Assembly (NCBI RefSeq): GCF_001484605.1
Contig: NZ_CP013747.1
Location: 1,860,001 to 1,924,000, forward strand
DNA: 64,000 bases
Source of the DNA: Pseudarthrobacter sulfonivorans
Lineage (GTDB): Bacteria > Actinomycetota > Actinomycetes > Actinomycetales > Micrococcaceae
Direction: 5' to 3'
Under the pieces are notes generated by a model. It was not told the origin of the DNA. It was given only the letters and a program-made list of their open reading frames with translations, and did no database searches. Positions 7,570 through 15,871 of this stretch are shown in pieces; the first letter of the stretch is position 1, and the number at the start of each line of letters is the position of its first letter. The translations under genes were made by a program, and so were the position numbers.

Positions 7570-8925
7570 ATGCCCACACTCCAAGCCCTGCGGCCCTTTG
7601 CGCACCGCGAGTACCGGGTCCTCATAGCGGCGCTGGCCATCTCCATTTTCGGATCCGGAATGTGGGCTGTCGCCATGGTCTACCAGGTGATCCACCTCGG
7701 CGGCGGCCCGCTGGAACTGTCCCTGGTGGCCACTGCCGGCAGCATCGGCCTGGTGGCCTTCGTCCTCGCGGGCGGGATCGCCGCTGACCGCGTGCCGCAG
7801 CGGCTCCTGATCATTGCCGTTGAAGGCGCCAACCTCGCCGTTATCGCGGCGATCAGCGGGCTGGCCATGGCAGGATGGCTGCAGCTGTGGCATCTCGCCG
7901 TGGGCAGCTTTGTGCTGGGCGTGGGCGCCGCGTTCTTCTTCCCTGCCTACTCCGCGATCCTGCCGCGCATCCTGCCGCCCGAGGACCTGCTGGCCGCGAA
8001 TGGCATGGAGGGGACCATGCGGCCCATCCTCCAGCAGGCGGCCGGACCCGCCGTCGCGGGCGTGGTGGTGGCGGCGCTCTCGCCGTCGCACGCCGTGACC
8101 GGAGTGGCCACCTGCCATCTGCTGGCGTTCATCGTCCTGAACTTCCTGGGGCGCCATGCCCTGGACGCGCCCCACAACGGGGCCGACGGCGGGGCTCACG
8201 GCAGGAGCGCCGCGGCCAAGGCGCACGCCGGGGCAGACGCCGGGGCAACGCGCCACGCGAAAACGTCCTTCTTCCACGACCTCCGCGAGGGCATCAGCTA
8301 CACCATCCGCACACCGTGGCTGCTGTGGACCTTGCTGTGGGCCTGCGTTTCCGTGCTCTTCCTGATCGGCCCCATCGAAGTGCTGATGCCGTTTGTGGTC
8401 CGCGACCAGCTCGGCGGCGACTCGAGGATGTTCGGCTTCCTGCTGGCCGTGATGGGCGTGGGCGGGGCCGTCGGCTCCCTGGTGACCGCATCCCTGAAAC
8501 TGCCGCGCCGCTACCTCACGGTCATGATGGTGTCCTGGGGTGCGGGCAGCCTGCCGCTCGCCGCCGTCGGCATTCTGGACAGCTTCTGGACCGTGGCCGC
8601 CGCAATGTTCGTCTGGGGCGCCACCGGCAGCGTGGGCATGGTCATCTGGGGCACCCTGCTGCAGCGACGGGTGCCCAGCCACCTGCTGGGACGCGTCTCC
8701 AGCCTGGACTTCTTTGTGTCCCTCGCGCTGATGCCCATCTCCATGGCACTTGCCGGACCGGCAGCCGCGGTCTTCCCCATCTGGGCAATTTTCCTTGCCG
8801 CCGGCGTCGTCTGCCCGGTCCTGGCGGTGATCGCCATGATCGCCGCCCGGATGCCCGCCGACGAACTGGCCCACCCGCTGGACAGGCAAGTTGAAGTGGA
8901 ACGCACGACGGCGGCAGGAGACTGA
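7570..8925 (+). CDS. MFS transporter, exporter-like
   Basis: A 451-aa protein with 12 predicted transmembrane segments. The opening FAHREYRVLIAALAISIFGSGMWAVAMVYQV and the cytoplasmic GGIAADRVPQRLL loop place it in the MFS group that includes enterobactin and macrolide exporters. A hydrophilic Ala/Gly/His-rich loop at about residues 195-235 joins the two six-helix halves. No Shine-Dalgarno is visible; TAGACT ends 6 nt before the ATG, indicating a leaderless transcript. It is divergent from the EcsC/pxpA operon. The substrate is unknown. Confidence 0.85.
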   Translation: MPTLQALRPFAHREYRVLIAALAISIFGSGMWAVAMVYQVIHLGGGPLELSLVATAGSIGLVAFVLAGGIAADRVPQRLLIIAVEGANLAVIAAISGLAMAGWLQLWHLAVGSFVLGVGAAFFFPAYSAILPRILPPEDLLAANGMEGTMRPILQQAAGPAVAGVVVAALSPSHAVTGVATCHLLAFIVLNFLGRHALDAPHNGADGGAHGRSAAAKAHAGADAGATRHAKTSFFHDLREGISYTIRTPWLLWTLLWACVSVLFLIGPIEVLMPFVVRDQLGGDSRMFGFLLAVMGVGGAVGSLVTASLKLPRRYLTVMMVSWGAGSLPLAAVGILDSFWTVAAAMFVWGATGSVGMVIWGTLLQRRVPSHLLGRVSSLDFFVSLALMPISMALAGPAAAVFPIWAIFLAAGVVCPVLAVIAMIAARMPADELAHPLDRQVEVERTTAAGD

Positions 8926-8934
8926 CGCGCCCCG

Positions 8935-8985
8935 TCACCTGAGGCGCGTAATCACCTCAGGCGCGCAGTCACCTCAGGCGCGAAA
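8935..8985. repeat. three tandem 17-bp direct repeats at a gene end
   Basis: Three adjacent copies of a 17-bp unit, TCACCTSAGGCGCGNAR, occupy 8935-8951, 8952-8968 and 8969-8985. The last copy encodes the final residues and stop of the GH65 gene on the minus strand, so the array appears to have grown by duplication of that gene's 3' end. It lies between convergent genes. Confidence 0.8.
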
Positions 8986-11316
8986 CCCCACAATGGGGAG
9001 GCTCGCCGTCGGGGGCCCGCTGGGGAAGACAGTACGCTCCGGAACCTCAAAGGGATCCAGGGCAACCCGGACCGCTTCTTCACCAATGCTGTGCACCTGG
9101 CCGCGGACATCGACGTCCAGGGGTCCGCCGCTGCGGACGCTGAGCGTGAGTGCCCCGGCGTCGAGCTCCACCAGCAGGAGCCGGCCCTGGATCTTCAGGT
9201 GGAAGGACAGCGCCTCCCACTCGGCCGGAAGCCGCGGATCGAAGAACGGCAGGTGGCCCTGGTCCCGAAGCCCGGCAAAACCGGAGACCAGCGAGCTCCA
9301 GACTCCCCCGGCGGAGGCGATGTGCACGCCGTCGATCGTGTTGCCATGGGTGTCGTCCAGGTCGATGAAAACGGCGTTCGTGAAGTGCCCCAGGGCGGCC
9401 TCAGGGTGCCCCACCTCGGCAGCCATGATCCCCTGCACGCAGGCGGACAGGGTGGAATCGCCGGTGGTGATGGGGTCGTAAAAATCGAACGCGCGGCGCT
9501 TCTCCTCGGCAGAGAAATCCTGCCACTGCAGGAACATGGCCAGCACTGTGTCTGCCTGCTTCAGCACCTGGTGCCGGTAGATCACCAGCGGGTGGAAGTT
9601 CAGCAGCAGCGGGTACTTCGACCTGGGAGTGGTCCAGTCCCACGGCTCCAGGGTCATGAAGTCGTTGTCCTGCGAGTAGACCTGCAGGTCTTCGTCGAAG
9701 GGCAGGTGGATGCGTGCCGCGGCCTGCTCCCACAGCTCGCGTTCGGCGTCGTCGATCTCCGGGTGGTCCAGCGCCGCAGCGGCACGCAGGTTAAAGCGGG
9801 CCATCACGTTGGTGTAGAGGTTGTCATTGACAACCGCCGTGTACTCATCAGGGCCGGTAACGCCGTGGATGTGGAAGGCCCCGTCCTTGCCGAAGAAGCC
9901 CAAGGCGGCCCACATGCGGGCGGTTTCGATCAGGAGTTCGGCACCCATGCCCTCGCGGAAGGTTTCGTCGCCGCTGGCCCACAGGTAGCGGTGGGTGGCG
10001 AAGGCGATGGCCGCAGCGATGTGGAACTGCGCCGTGCCGGCGGCGTAATAAGCGCTGGCTTCCAGGCCGTTGATGGTGCGCCACGGGAACAGTGCGCCCT
10101 CCACGCTGAGCTCCTTGGCCCGGATCTTGGCGGCCGGCAGCATGTCGTGCCGGAACTCCAGGACCTGGCGGGCGCCGCCGGGGTTCGTGTAGGTGAGGTA
10201 GGGCAGGAGGTAGACCTCCTGGTCCCAGAAATAGTGCCCCTCATAGCCTGAGCCCGTGACGCCCTTGGCGGGGATGCCGGCGATGTCGGCCCGCGCGGTG
10301 GCCTGGGCCAGCTGGAACAGGTTCCAACGGATGGCCTGCTGGAGCTCGGGCTGGCCGCCCACCACGATGTCCGAGGTGTCCCAGTACGCGCGGTAATGCT
10401 CGCGGCTCTCGGTGAAGATGTCCTCCACAGACCGGAGCCCGGCTTCGGCGGCCTCCGCCGCGTCCCGATCCGAGTCCTGGACGCCGCGGCCGGCGGCATA
10501 GCTGACGCTCTTTTCGAGCCGGAACGGCTCGTCGGAGCGGACGGCAAGGACGTACCGGACGCTGCTGTCGTCTTCGCCTGCCACGGTCTCAAAGGGCTGG
10601 TGGCCGGCGGAAGTCCAGTGGTCCACGGCGATTCCCACGCGCTGCCCGGATTCCGCCGCTTCCCAGGAGAGACGGAGCGAGCCGTCGCCGCCGTCGGTCC
10701 TTACCGGCAGCAGGACCCGGCCTGCGTGCCGGCCTGCCCGGCGCGGGTCATGCGCCGAGTGGTCCTCCACAGGCTGGTCCTGGCGGTTGATGACGGAGGA
10801 CGTCACGTCGGCGGAAACCTCGCGGTCCGAAGCTACTTCGAGCGAGATGCCCAGGCTGCCGCGCGAGGCGAAGCCCACGGCGCGGCGTTCTGTGGTGGTC
10901 ACCGTGGCGCCGGACCGGCACAGCCAGGTGATCCGGCATTCGTAGATGCCGGTGGCGAAGTCGACGGAGCGGCGGTAGTCCAGCACGACTGATTCGGCGA
11001 GGGTGAGGCTCTCGCCGTCGATGATCACCGTGAAGTTGTTCGCATCCGGGATGTAGATGATCCGCTGCCCGGTCCGGGCAAAGCCGAATGCGTTCTCCGC
11101 ATGCTTGATGTCCCAGATCTCGTGCAGGCCGTTGATGAAGCTGCCCGGAAGGTCTGCGTCCGAGGCCGCCCAGTGGGCACCGCGGATACCCAGGTGCCCG
11201 TTGCCCAGGGCAAAGAGCGTCTCAAGGGTGCCCGCGCTGCCCGGCTGGTGGCGTGTTTCCACAAGCTGCCAGGGGGTGTTGGGGAACCGTTCACGGTCCG
11301 CGGTGATAAGTGCCAT
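8974..11316 (-). CDS. glycoside hydrolase family 65 phosphorylase (maltose/trehalose type)
   Basis: A 780-aa GH65 enzyme with an N-terminal beta-sandwich, an (alpha/alpha)6 barrel (YEGHYFWDQEVYLLPYL, then GVTGPDEYTAVVNDNLYTN) and a C-terminal beta domain. The general acid is the Glu of GPDEYT, near residue 490. GH65 phosphorylases split maltose, trehalose or kojibiose with phosphate into glucose and beta-glucose 1-phosphate. The beta-phosphoglucomutase just upstream in the operon would convert that product to glucose 6-phosphate, so the pair forms a complete energy-saving disaccharide pathway. An AAAGGA motif precedes the ATG. The exact disaccharide cannot be read from the sequence; maltose is the default guess. 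Confidence 0.9.
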   Translation of the reverse strand: MALITADRERFPNTPWQLVETRHQPGSAGTLETLFALGNGHLGIRGAHWAASDADLPGSFINGLHEIWDIKHAENAFGFARTGQRIIYIPDANNFTVIIDGESLTLAESVVLDYRRSVDFATGIYECRITWLCRSGATVTTTERRAVGFASRGSLGISLEVASDREVSADVTSSVINRQDQPVEDHSAHDPRRAGRHAGRVLLPVRTDGGDGSLRLSWEAAESGQRVGIAVDHWTSAGHQPFETVAGEDDSSVRYVLAVRSDEPFRLEKSVSYAAGRGVQDSDRDAAEAAEAGLRSVEDIFTESREHYRAYWDTSDIVVGGQPELQQAIRWNLFQLAQATARADIAGIPAKGVTGSGYEGHYFWDQEVYLLPYLTYTNPGGARQVLEFRHDMLPAAKIRAKELSVEGALFPWRTINGLEASAYYAAGTAQFHIAAAIAFATHRYLWASGDETFREGMGAELLIETARMWAALGFFGKDGAFHIHGVTGPDEYTAVVNDNLYTNVMARFNLRAAAALDHPEIDDAERELWEQAAARIHLPFDEDLQVYSQDNDFMTLEPWDWTTPRSKYPLLLNFHPLVIYRHQVLKQADTVLAMFLQWQDFSAEEKRRAFDFYDPITTGDSTLSACVQGIMAAEVGHPEAALGHFTNAVFIDLDDTHGNTIDGVHIASAGGVWSSLVSGFAGLRDQGHLPFFDPRLPAEWEALSFHLKIQGRLLLVELDAGALTLSVRSGGPLDVDVRGQVHSIGEEAVRVALDPFEVPERTVFPSGPPTASLPIVGFRA

Positions 11317-11397
11317 GGTGTTGGGGTCCTTTGGCGTTGTGCGTTGCGGGGAAGTGCTTCGTGTCTGAGGCCGGGGAGCGTCAGGCGGCGATGGCTG

Positions 11398-12201
11398 TTA
11401 GAGCAGCTCGTCGAGGTCGTTGACCACGCTCGTGGCTCCGGCATCGAGCAGGGTCTGCCGGCCGGCGCCGCGGTCCACGCCGATCACCGAGTGGAACTGC
11501 CCCGCGTGTCCGGCCTGGACACCCGAGACGGCGTCCTCAACCACCACGCATTCTTCGCTGGGCAGGCCCAGCAGTTCCGCGGCGTACTGGTACGTGGCAG
11601 GACTCGGTTTGCCGGGCAGGCCCTGGGCCGCAGCAACCACACCGTCAACCACTATTTCGAAGTGCCCATTCAGGCCGGCGGCCTTCAGGACAGCCGGAGC
11701 GTTCCGGGATGAGGAGACGACGGCGACCTTGAGTCCGCGGTCCACGGCGGCTTCCAGGAATCGCACCGAGCCTTCAAACGGCTCGACGCCGGCGCTGACG
11801 ATGTCGTTGAAAACCTTGTTCTTCCGGTTGCCCAGTCCCTGGACGGTAGCGTTGGCGGCGTCCTGCTGGGTGGCGTCCTGCTGGGTGGCGTCCTGCCCGG
11901 AGTCCTCGGTGGAACCCTGACCGGCGGTGCCGTCACTGGGCGCGCCTTCGGGGAGCACGATGCCGCGGGACGCCAGGAAGTCCCGGACGCCGTCGAACCT
12001 GGGCTTGCCGTCGATGTGATCGAAGTAATCGTCCTCGCGGTAGCCGGGCACATCCGGACGGGACGCCAGGAAGCCCTCGAAGAGTTCCTTCCACGCCTGT
12101 TCGTGGACAGTGGCCGTGGGGGTCAGCACGCCGTCGAGGTCGAACAGGATGGCGGAGGCAGTGGTCCAGCTGGTGCTTTGGGTTTTCAGAACGTCAGTCA
12201 T
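11398..12201 (-). CDS. pgmB: beta-phosphoglucomutase family HAD protein
   Basis: HAD-superfamily protein of 267 aa with the nucleophile motif FDLDGVLTP (Asp21 and Asp23), SSSRNAPAVL (motif II) and VVEDAVSGVQAG (metal-binding Asp). It interconverts beta-glucose 1-phosphate and glucose 6-phosphate. The gene is first in the operon and 81 bp ahead of the GH65 phosphorylase, whose product it uses. A hydrophilic insertion at about residues 87-117 contains three QDATQ-like repeats encoded by a 15-bp tandem array. The start is supported by AAAGGA 9-10 nt before the ATG. Confidence 0.9.
   Translation of the reverse strand: MTDVLKTQSTSWTTASAILFDLDGVLTPTATVHEQAWKELFEGFLASRPDVPGYREDDYFDHIDGKPRFDGVRDFLASRGIVLPEGAPSDGTAGQGSTEDSGQDATQQDATQQDAANATVQGLGNRKNKVFNDIVSAGVEPFEGSVRFLEAAVDRGLKVAVVSSSRNAPAVLKAAGLNGHFEIVVDGVVAAAQGLPGKPSPATYQYAAELLGLPSEECVVVEDAVSGVQAGHAGQFHSVIGVDRGAGRQTLLDAGATSVVNDLDELL
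11857..11896. repeat. 15-bp in-frame tandem repeat inside pgmB
   Basis: Two full copies and one partial copy of GGCGTCCTGCTGGGT (11857-11871, 11872-11886, 11887-11896) encode repeated QDATQ on the minus strand. The 15-bp unit keeps the frame, so copy number can change without destroying the enzyme; it lies in a surface-like hydrophilic insertion. Confidence 0.85.
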
Positions 12202-12734
12202 GCGCGGTGTCCTTTCAGACGGCGGGCAACAGGCGGGATGTCACGGGCGGGATGTCACGGGGCGGTAAGTAATGGGGCTATGTAAGGGGGCTGTGCAAAC
12301 AGGCGGAACGTGGAAGAGCTGGCAGAAAAGCGGCGGGCAGCAAGGAGGGGTCCAAGCAAGGAGCGGAGAGGGGCGGCCACGATGCCGCCGGGGTCAGCAG
12401 GGTCGGCTAAAGGCCACGGTAAAACCACGGCGGGCCGACGGGCTGCTGTTTAACGTCTTCTTCCATCATGAGTGCCTCGGCACGGCCTGACAACTTGGCG
12501 GAGCAGGCATCGCGGCGCAAGTCGGGCAGGAGGCTTGGATGGAGGCCTGGCACATGGCATCTGTCCGGCTGCCCTTTCCGACGGTTTCAACGGCCCGCAA
12601 AGAGCCGGTCACCGACGAGTGTAAGCGCTTACAAATTTCGCGCGCAACTGTTTTTTCTCATATGGCGATACGGGGCACACGCCCGGACGGGGCACAGAGC
12701 CCAGCCGATCACGCGCTTGAACCGATGACGCAGA
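12202..12734. promoter_or_regulatory. 533-bp leader and control region of the disaccharide phosphorylase operon
   Basis: No convincing gene of normal size lies here. The key element is a perfect 14-bp palindrome TGTAAGCGCTTACA at 12620-12633, the classic form of a LacI-family operator. On the minus strand it sits inside a plausible sigma-A promoter: TTGCGC (12642-12647) and TACACT (12618-12623) with an 18-bp spacer, so a bound repressor would block the pgmB-GH65 operon. The transcript would then have a leader of roughly 400 nt before pgmB, which contains a possible 20-codon ORF (12407-12469). No regulator gene is in the window. Confidence 0.7.
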
Positions 12735-13352
12735 TCAGCCGAGCACGTAGTGGCGCAGGAACGCGCTGACGTCCACCATCTCCGTCTTGCTCATGGCGTG
12801 GCCCATGCCCGGATAGGTCCTGGCGGTCAACCGGGTGTTTTCGTTCAGCCATTGTCCGGTGTAGGCCGTGGCGTCCTCATTGATCACCAGGTCCGCCTTG
12901 TCCCGCCCCCAGAAGAAGGGCGGCGGGACCGTGAAGGATTCGGTCAAGGACAGCAGCTCGTTTTCCAGCACAAAACCGGAAAGCCCAACCGTGGCCCTGT
13001 AATCCGCGGGATGGAGCCGGAGCAGCGTGCTGGCCATGGCCATTCCCTGCGAGTAACCCAACAGACTCACGCTGCTGTGCTGGCCCCTGACAGAGTTAAT
13101 CCACGCCTGGACCGTGTTGGTGGCAGCGATGACATCCGCGAAATCGTTGGCCAGGAAGTAGTCCAGCAGGAACCAGCCGTAGTGGTCGCCGATCACCATG
13201 GGTGCGCGCAGTGCAACACAAGTGAACTCGGCCGGCAGGTATTCAAACAGCCGCACCATCCGCGACTCATCGGTGCCGTAGCCATGCATCATGACCAGCA
13301 GCGGCGTGCCGTCCCGTTCGCTTTCCGGCTTGGACCACATAACTGTTTCCAT
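12735..13352 (-). CDS. alpha/beta hydrolase, phospholipase/carboxylesterase family
   Basis: A 205-aa cytoplasmic esterase. The catalytic triad is visible: Ser101 in GYSQG, an Asp in the DKADLVI stretch near residue 154, and His185 in GMGHA. The oxyanion region MMHGYG is near residue 21-26. The length and motifs match the small carboxylesterase/phospholipase (YpfH/Est-like) family, which hydrolyses short acyl esters. There is no Shine-Dalgarno; TACGCT ends 6 nt before the ATG, suggesting leaderless transcription. It lies downstream of the MarR gene on the same strand but has its own promoter signal. Confidence 0.88.
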   Translation of the reverse strand: METVMWSKPESERDGTPLLVMMHGYGTDESRMVRLFEYLPAEFTCVALRAPMVIGDHYGWFLLDYFLANDFADVIAATNTVQAWINSVRGQHSSVSLLGYSQGMAMASTLLRLHPADYRATVGLSGFVLENELLSLTESFTVPPPFFWGRDKADLVINEDATAYTGQWLNENTRLTARTYPGMGHAMSKTEMVDVSAFLRHYVLG

Positions 13353-13442
13353 CGGATCAGCGTAGCCAGTCCAGCGAGCCAGCGGCTCGCATCGACTCCT
13401 GCCGCGAATGTGCCGGAAAAGCCGCCCGCCCTGCTTGGCTCT

Positions 13443-13910
13443 CTATTCTGCCCGAGACCCGAGGCGCCCGGCCGCATCCTGCTGGACCGCAGCAGCCTTG
13501 GATGAGAAGTCGGCGATGGTCCGCAACTGCTCGTCGCTGTAGCCCTCCAGCAGGGCCGCCAGCCCGCCCATGAAATGAAGGAAATAGGGCGCCGCGGCAG
13601 AGGCCTGGTCCCCCACCAGTTCGATCAGCACCTTGCGCCTGTCCTCCTCATGCCGGACGCGCCGGGCCACACCCTTGGCCTCGAGCCGCTGCATCAGGCC
13701 GGTCACGGAGGCGGGGGCCAAGCCTGACCGCTCGCCGAACTCCCCCGCCGTCAGGGGGCCGAAGCGCATCAGAATGTCGATCGCCTTGCCCTCGGTGGCT
13801 GAGAGTCCCCGCAGTTCAGAGAGTTTCGTATGGAACATAACCGCCGCCGTCGACAGTTCCCGTCCTGACTCGTAGACCGCCTGAAGCAGGTCCTCACGCT
13901 GTGTCCGCAT
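13443..13910 (-). CDS. MarR-family transcriptional regulator
   Basis: A 155-aa winged-helix protein. The recognition region LTAGEFGERSGLAPASVTGLMQRLEAKGVARRVRHEEDRRKV contains the conserved Asp-Arg wing. MarR proteins usually repress a divergent enzyme or efflux gene and release DNA on binding a phenolic or aromatic ligand. Here the divergent neighbour is an FAD monooxygenase, its likely target. TAGCCT ends 6 nt before the ATG, so the mRNA is probably leaderless, and TATTTCGT half-sites in the intergenic region would let the protein control both genes. Confidence 0.9.
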   Translation of the reverse strand: MRTQREDLLQAVYESGRELSTAAVMFHTKLSELRGLSATEGKAIDILMRFGPLTAGEFGERSGLAPASVTGLMQRLEAKGVARRVRHEEDRRKVLIELVGDQASAAAPYFLHFMGGLAALLEGYSDEQLRTIADFSSKAAAVQQDAAGRLGSRAE

Positions 13911-13928
13911 GCTCAGAGGCTAACAAAC

Positions 13929-13998
13929 TATTTCGTACCACCGAAAGGATTGCCCTGGATCCCTTTTGCGAATATATTTCTTTTGGACGAACGAAATA
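13929..13998. promoter_or_regulatory. candidate MarR operator half-sites
   Basis: The MarR/monooxygenase gap holds TATTTCGT at 13929-13936 and its exact inverse ACGAAATA at 13991-13998. An additional CCGAAA faces the first half-site, and a TATTTC faces the second. The sites flank the start of the MarR gene on one side and the monooxygenase ribosome-binding site on the other, a normal layout for autoregulation plus divergent repression. Confidence 0.55.
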
Positions 13999-14018
13999 AA
14001 TTCAGAAGGAGAACAGCC

Positions 14019-15290
14019 ATGTTGAACTGCCTCATCATCGGGTCCGGCGTCGCGGGGCTGGCGACGGCCCTGTCACTGCAAAAGGCGGGGCACACCCCCG
14101 TTGTCTTCGAAGCGTACGGCGGCCAATCAGACGGCGTCGGAGGCTTCCTTACTGTCGCCGTCAACGGCTTCGACGCCCTGGACACCCTGGGGCTGAAGCA
14201 CGCCGCGGCAGGGCTGGGGTTCAGCACGCCGCGGATGTCCACGTACCTGGGCTCCACGGGACGCCACCTGATCGACTTCGAGTACGGTGGCGCCCTGCCG
14301 GACGGGACCACCGCCCGCACACTGACCCGTTCCGAGCTCTACGGCCTGCTCCGCACGGAGGCGACGCGTCGGGGCATCCGCATCCTGTACGGAAAGAGGC
14401 TCAGGTCCGTGACGGAAACCCCCGACGGCGTGACCGCAGCATTCGACGACGGCACCTCCGCCGAAGGCCACCTGCTGATCGGCGCGGACGGGCTGCGGTC
14501 CACCGTCCGGACGCTGATCGAACCCCAATCTCCCCCACCGCGCAGCATCCCGCTGCTCAATACGGGCGGCATCGTTCCGGCCGGAACGATGCCCGCCGGC
14601 ATCGCGGACACATTGCCGGGGCAGATGAAAATGATCTTCGGCAAACGCTGCTTCTACTGCTACATGCAGGACCCGGACGGCCGGATCTGGTGGTTCGCCA
14701 ATCCCTTACAGCGGGCCTCGGAGGATCCATCGAGGCTCGCTCCCGCGGCGCTGAAGGACTGGTTGGCAGGCCTGATGTCCGCCGACAGGACACCCATGGC
14801 GGCCATCGTCACCGCCACACCCGACATCATCAGGCCTTACTCCACCTTCGATTTCCCGAGCATCCCCAGATGGCACCAGGGCCGGATGGTCCTGGTTGGC
14901 GACGCCGCCCACGCCGCCTCGCCGTCGTCCGGACAGGGCGCCTCGATGGCCTTCGAGGACGCCGTCACCCTGGGCCGCGCATTGCAGGGCATCAGCCCCG
15001 AAACCCCCACCGCAGGCGTCATCGAGGCCGCATTCACACGCTACGAGGGCGAGCGCCGCGAACGCGCCGAGGCCGTGGTGGAGTGGGGCCGGCGCAACGC
15101 GGCGCCAAAGATCCGCGGGCAGTTCAAGCGCGTGTTCGAGGACCTGATCCTGAAATCCGTGTTCCGCTCGCTCTCCCGGAAGGCTGCGGAGAACTTCGAC
15201 TGGGTCTACCGGCACCACATCGACTGGGGTGCCGGGCGCGGCTCGGGATTTGAAGCCAGCGTTCCGCCCAACACCGGACACATGATGTAG
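14019..15290 (+). CDS. FAD-dependent monooxygenase
   Basis: A 423-aa group A flavin monooxygenase. It has the N-terminal dinucleotide motif GSGVAGLATALSLQKAGH, an internal GADGLRSTVR (the DG motif), and the C-terminal FAD motif LVGDAAHAASPSSGQGASMAFEDA. It would hydroxylate an aromatic or related small molecule using NAD(P)H and oxygen. The start is the ATG at 14019, preceded by AGAAGGAG; an upstream in-frame ATG at 13950 lies in the operator region and has no ribosome-binding site. The divergent MarR regulator suggests induction by a phenolic compound or xenobiotic. The substrate is unknown. Confidence 0.9.
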   Translation: MLNCLIIGSGVAGLATALSLQKAGHTPVVFEAYGGQSDGVGGFLTVAVNGFDALDTLGLKHAAAGLGFSTPRMSTYLGSTGRHLIDFEYGGALPDGTTARTLTRSELYGLLRTEATRRGIRILYGKRLRSVTETPDGVTAAFDDGTSAEGHLLIGADGLRSTVRTLIEPQSPPPRSIPLLNTGGIVPAGTMPAGIADTLPGQMKMIFGKRCFYCYMQDPDGRIWWFANPLQRASEDPSRLAPAALKDWLAGLMSADRTPMAAIVTATPDIIRPYSTFDFPSIPRWHQGRMVLVGDAAHAASPSSGQGASMAFEDAVTLGRALQGISPETPTAGVIEAAFTRYEGERRERAEAVVEWGRRNAAPKIRGQFKRVFEDLILKSVFRSLSRKAAENFDWVYRHHIDWGAGRGSGFEASVPPNTGHMM

Positions 15291-15386
15291 CCTGACGCTG
15301 GAAAGCATGCTTAGCAAGTGCGGCGCACAGAACACTGCCGCACACAGTACCGCCCTACACGATCAGCGGACAACAAGGAGCAAGTC

Positions 15387-15644
15387 ATGAGAATCGGTTC
15401 CTCCATCTTCCTTATTGCACTCGGCGCCATCCTGGCCTGGGCCGTCGCCCCAGGACTGATCCCCTTCATAGACCAGGTCATGGTGGGCTACATCCTGATG
15501 GCTGTTGGCGTGATCGGGCTGATCGCCTCCCTCATCCTGGCCTCACCGGGCCGCAGTCGCCGGGTCAGCGAAACCCGTTCAGTGGTTGATCCCAACACCG
15601 GCGAGCGCATCACCCGCAACGAAAGCCGCGACGGCGGCATCTAG
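15387..15644 (+). CDS. DUF6458-like small membrane protein
   Basis: An 85-aa protein with two transmembrane helices (about residues 4-22 and 33-52) followed by a polar tail (RRVSETRSVVDPNTGERITRNESRD). The architecture matches DUF6458-type proteins common in Micrococcaceae, with no known function. AAGGAG lies before the ATG. It is monocistronic and ends in a strong terminator. Confidence 0.75.
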   Translation: MRIGSSIFLIALGAILAWAVAPGLIPFIDQVMVGYILMAVGVIGLIASLILASPGRSRRVSETRSVVDPNTGERITRNESRDGGI

Positions 15645-15663
15645 GCTCCACAACCACCCGGAC

Positions 15664-15698
15664 GCCGGGCCGGACCACACAGGTCCGGCCCGGCTTTT
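15664..15698 (+). terminator. intrinsic terminator after the small membrane protein
   Basis: Perfect 13-bp GC-rich arms (15664-15676 and 15682-15694) with a 5-nt loop are followed by TTTT. It is correctly placed 20 nt after the stop codon at 15644. Confidence 0.85.
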
Positions 15699-15761
15699 CC
15701 GTCCTCCGGACCGTCTTACTCATAAGACCGGCCGGCAGACTTTGTTTCATGTGGGTTTCCA

Positions 15762-15791
15762 TTGACAAACCAACATAAGCGAAGATAAAGT
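15762..15791 (+). promoter_or_regulatory. sigma-A promoter of the fructose operon
   Basis: TTGACA (15762-15767) and TAAAGT (15786-15791) are separated by 18 bp, in an AT-richer stretch 80 bp before the DeoR-family start. A short near-palindrome CATCATGTGATG lies downstream and could be part of a repressor site. This is the best-looking -35/-10 pair in the window. Confidence 0.7.
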
Positions 15792-15871
15792 CAAGTAATT
15801 CAACATCATGTGATGCCAGTCACTGAAGTTCGCAGCCGCTGGGATTCAGCACTTTACGCAATGGAGGGTAC

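Noticed and set aside
7417..8889. Upstream extension of the EcsC-like frame
   Set aside because: Antisense to the MFS transporter; the EcsC protein starts at an ATG with a GAGGTG Shine-Dalgarno at 7416.
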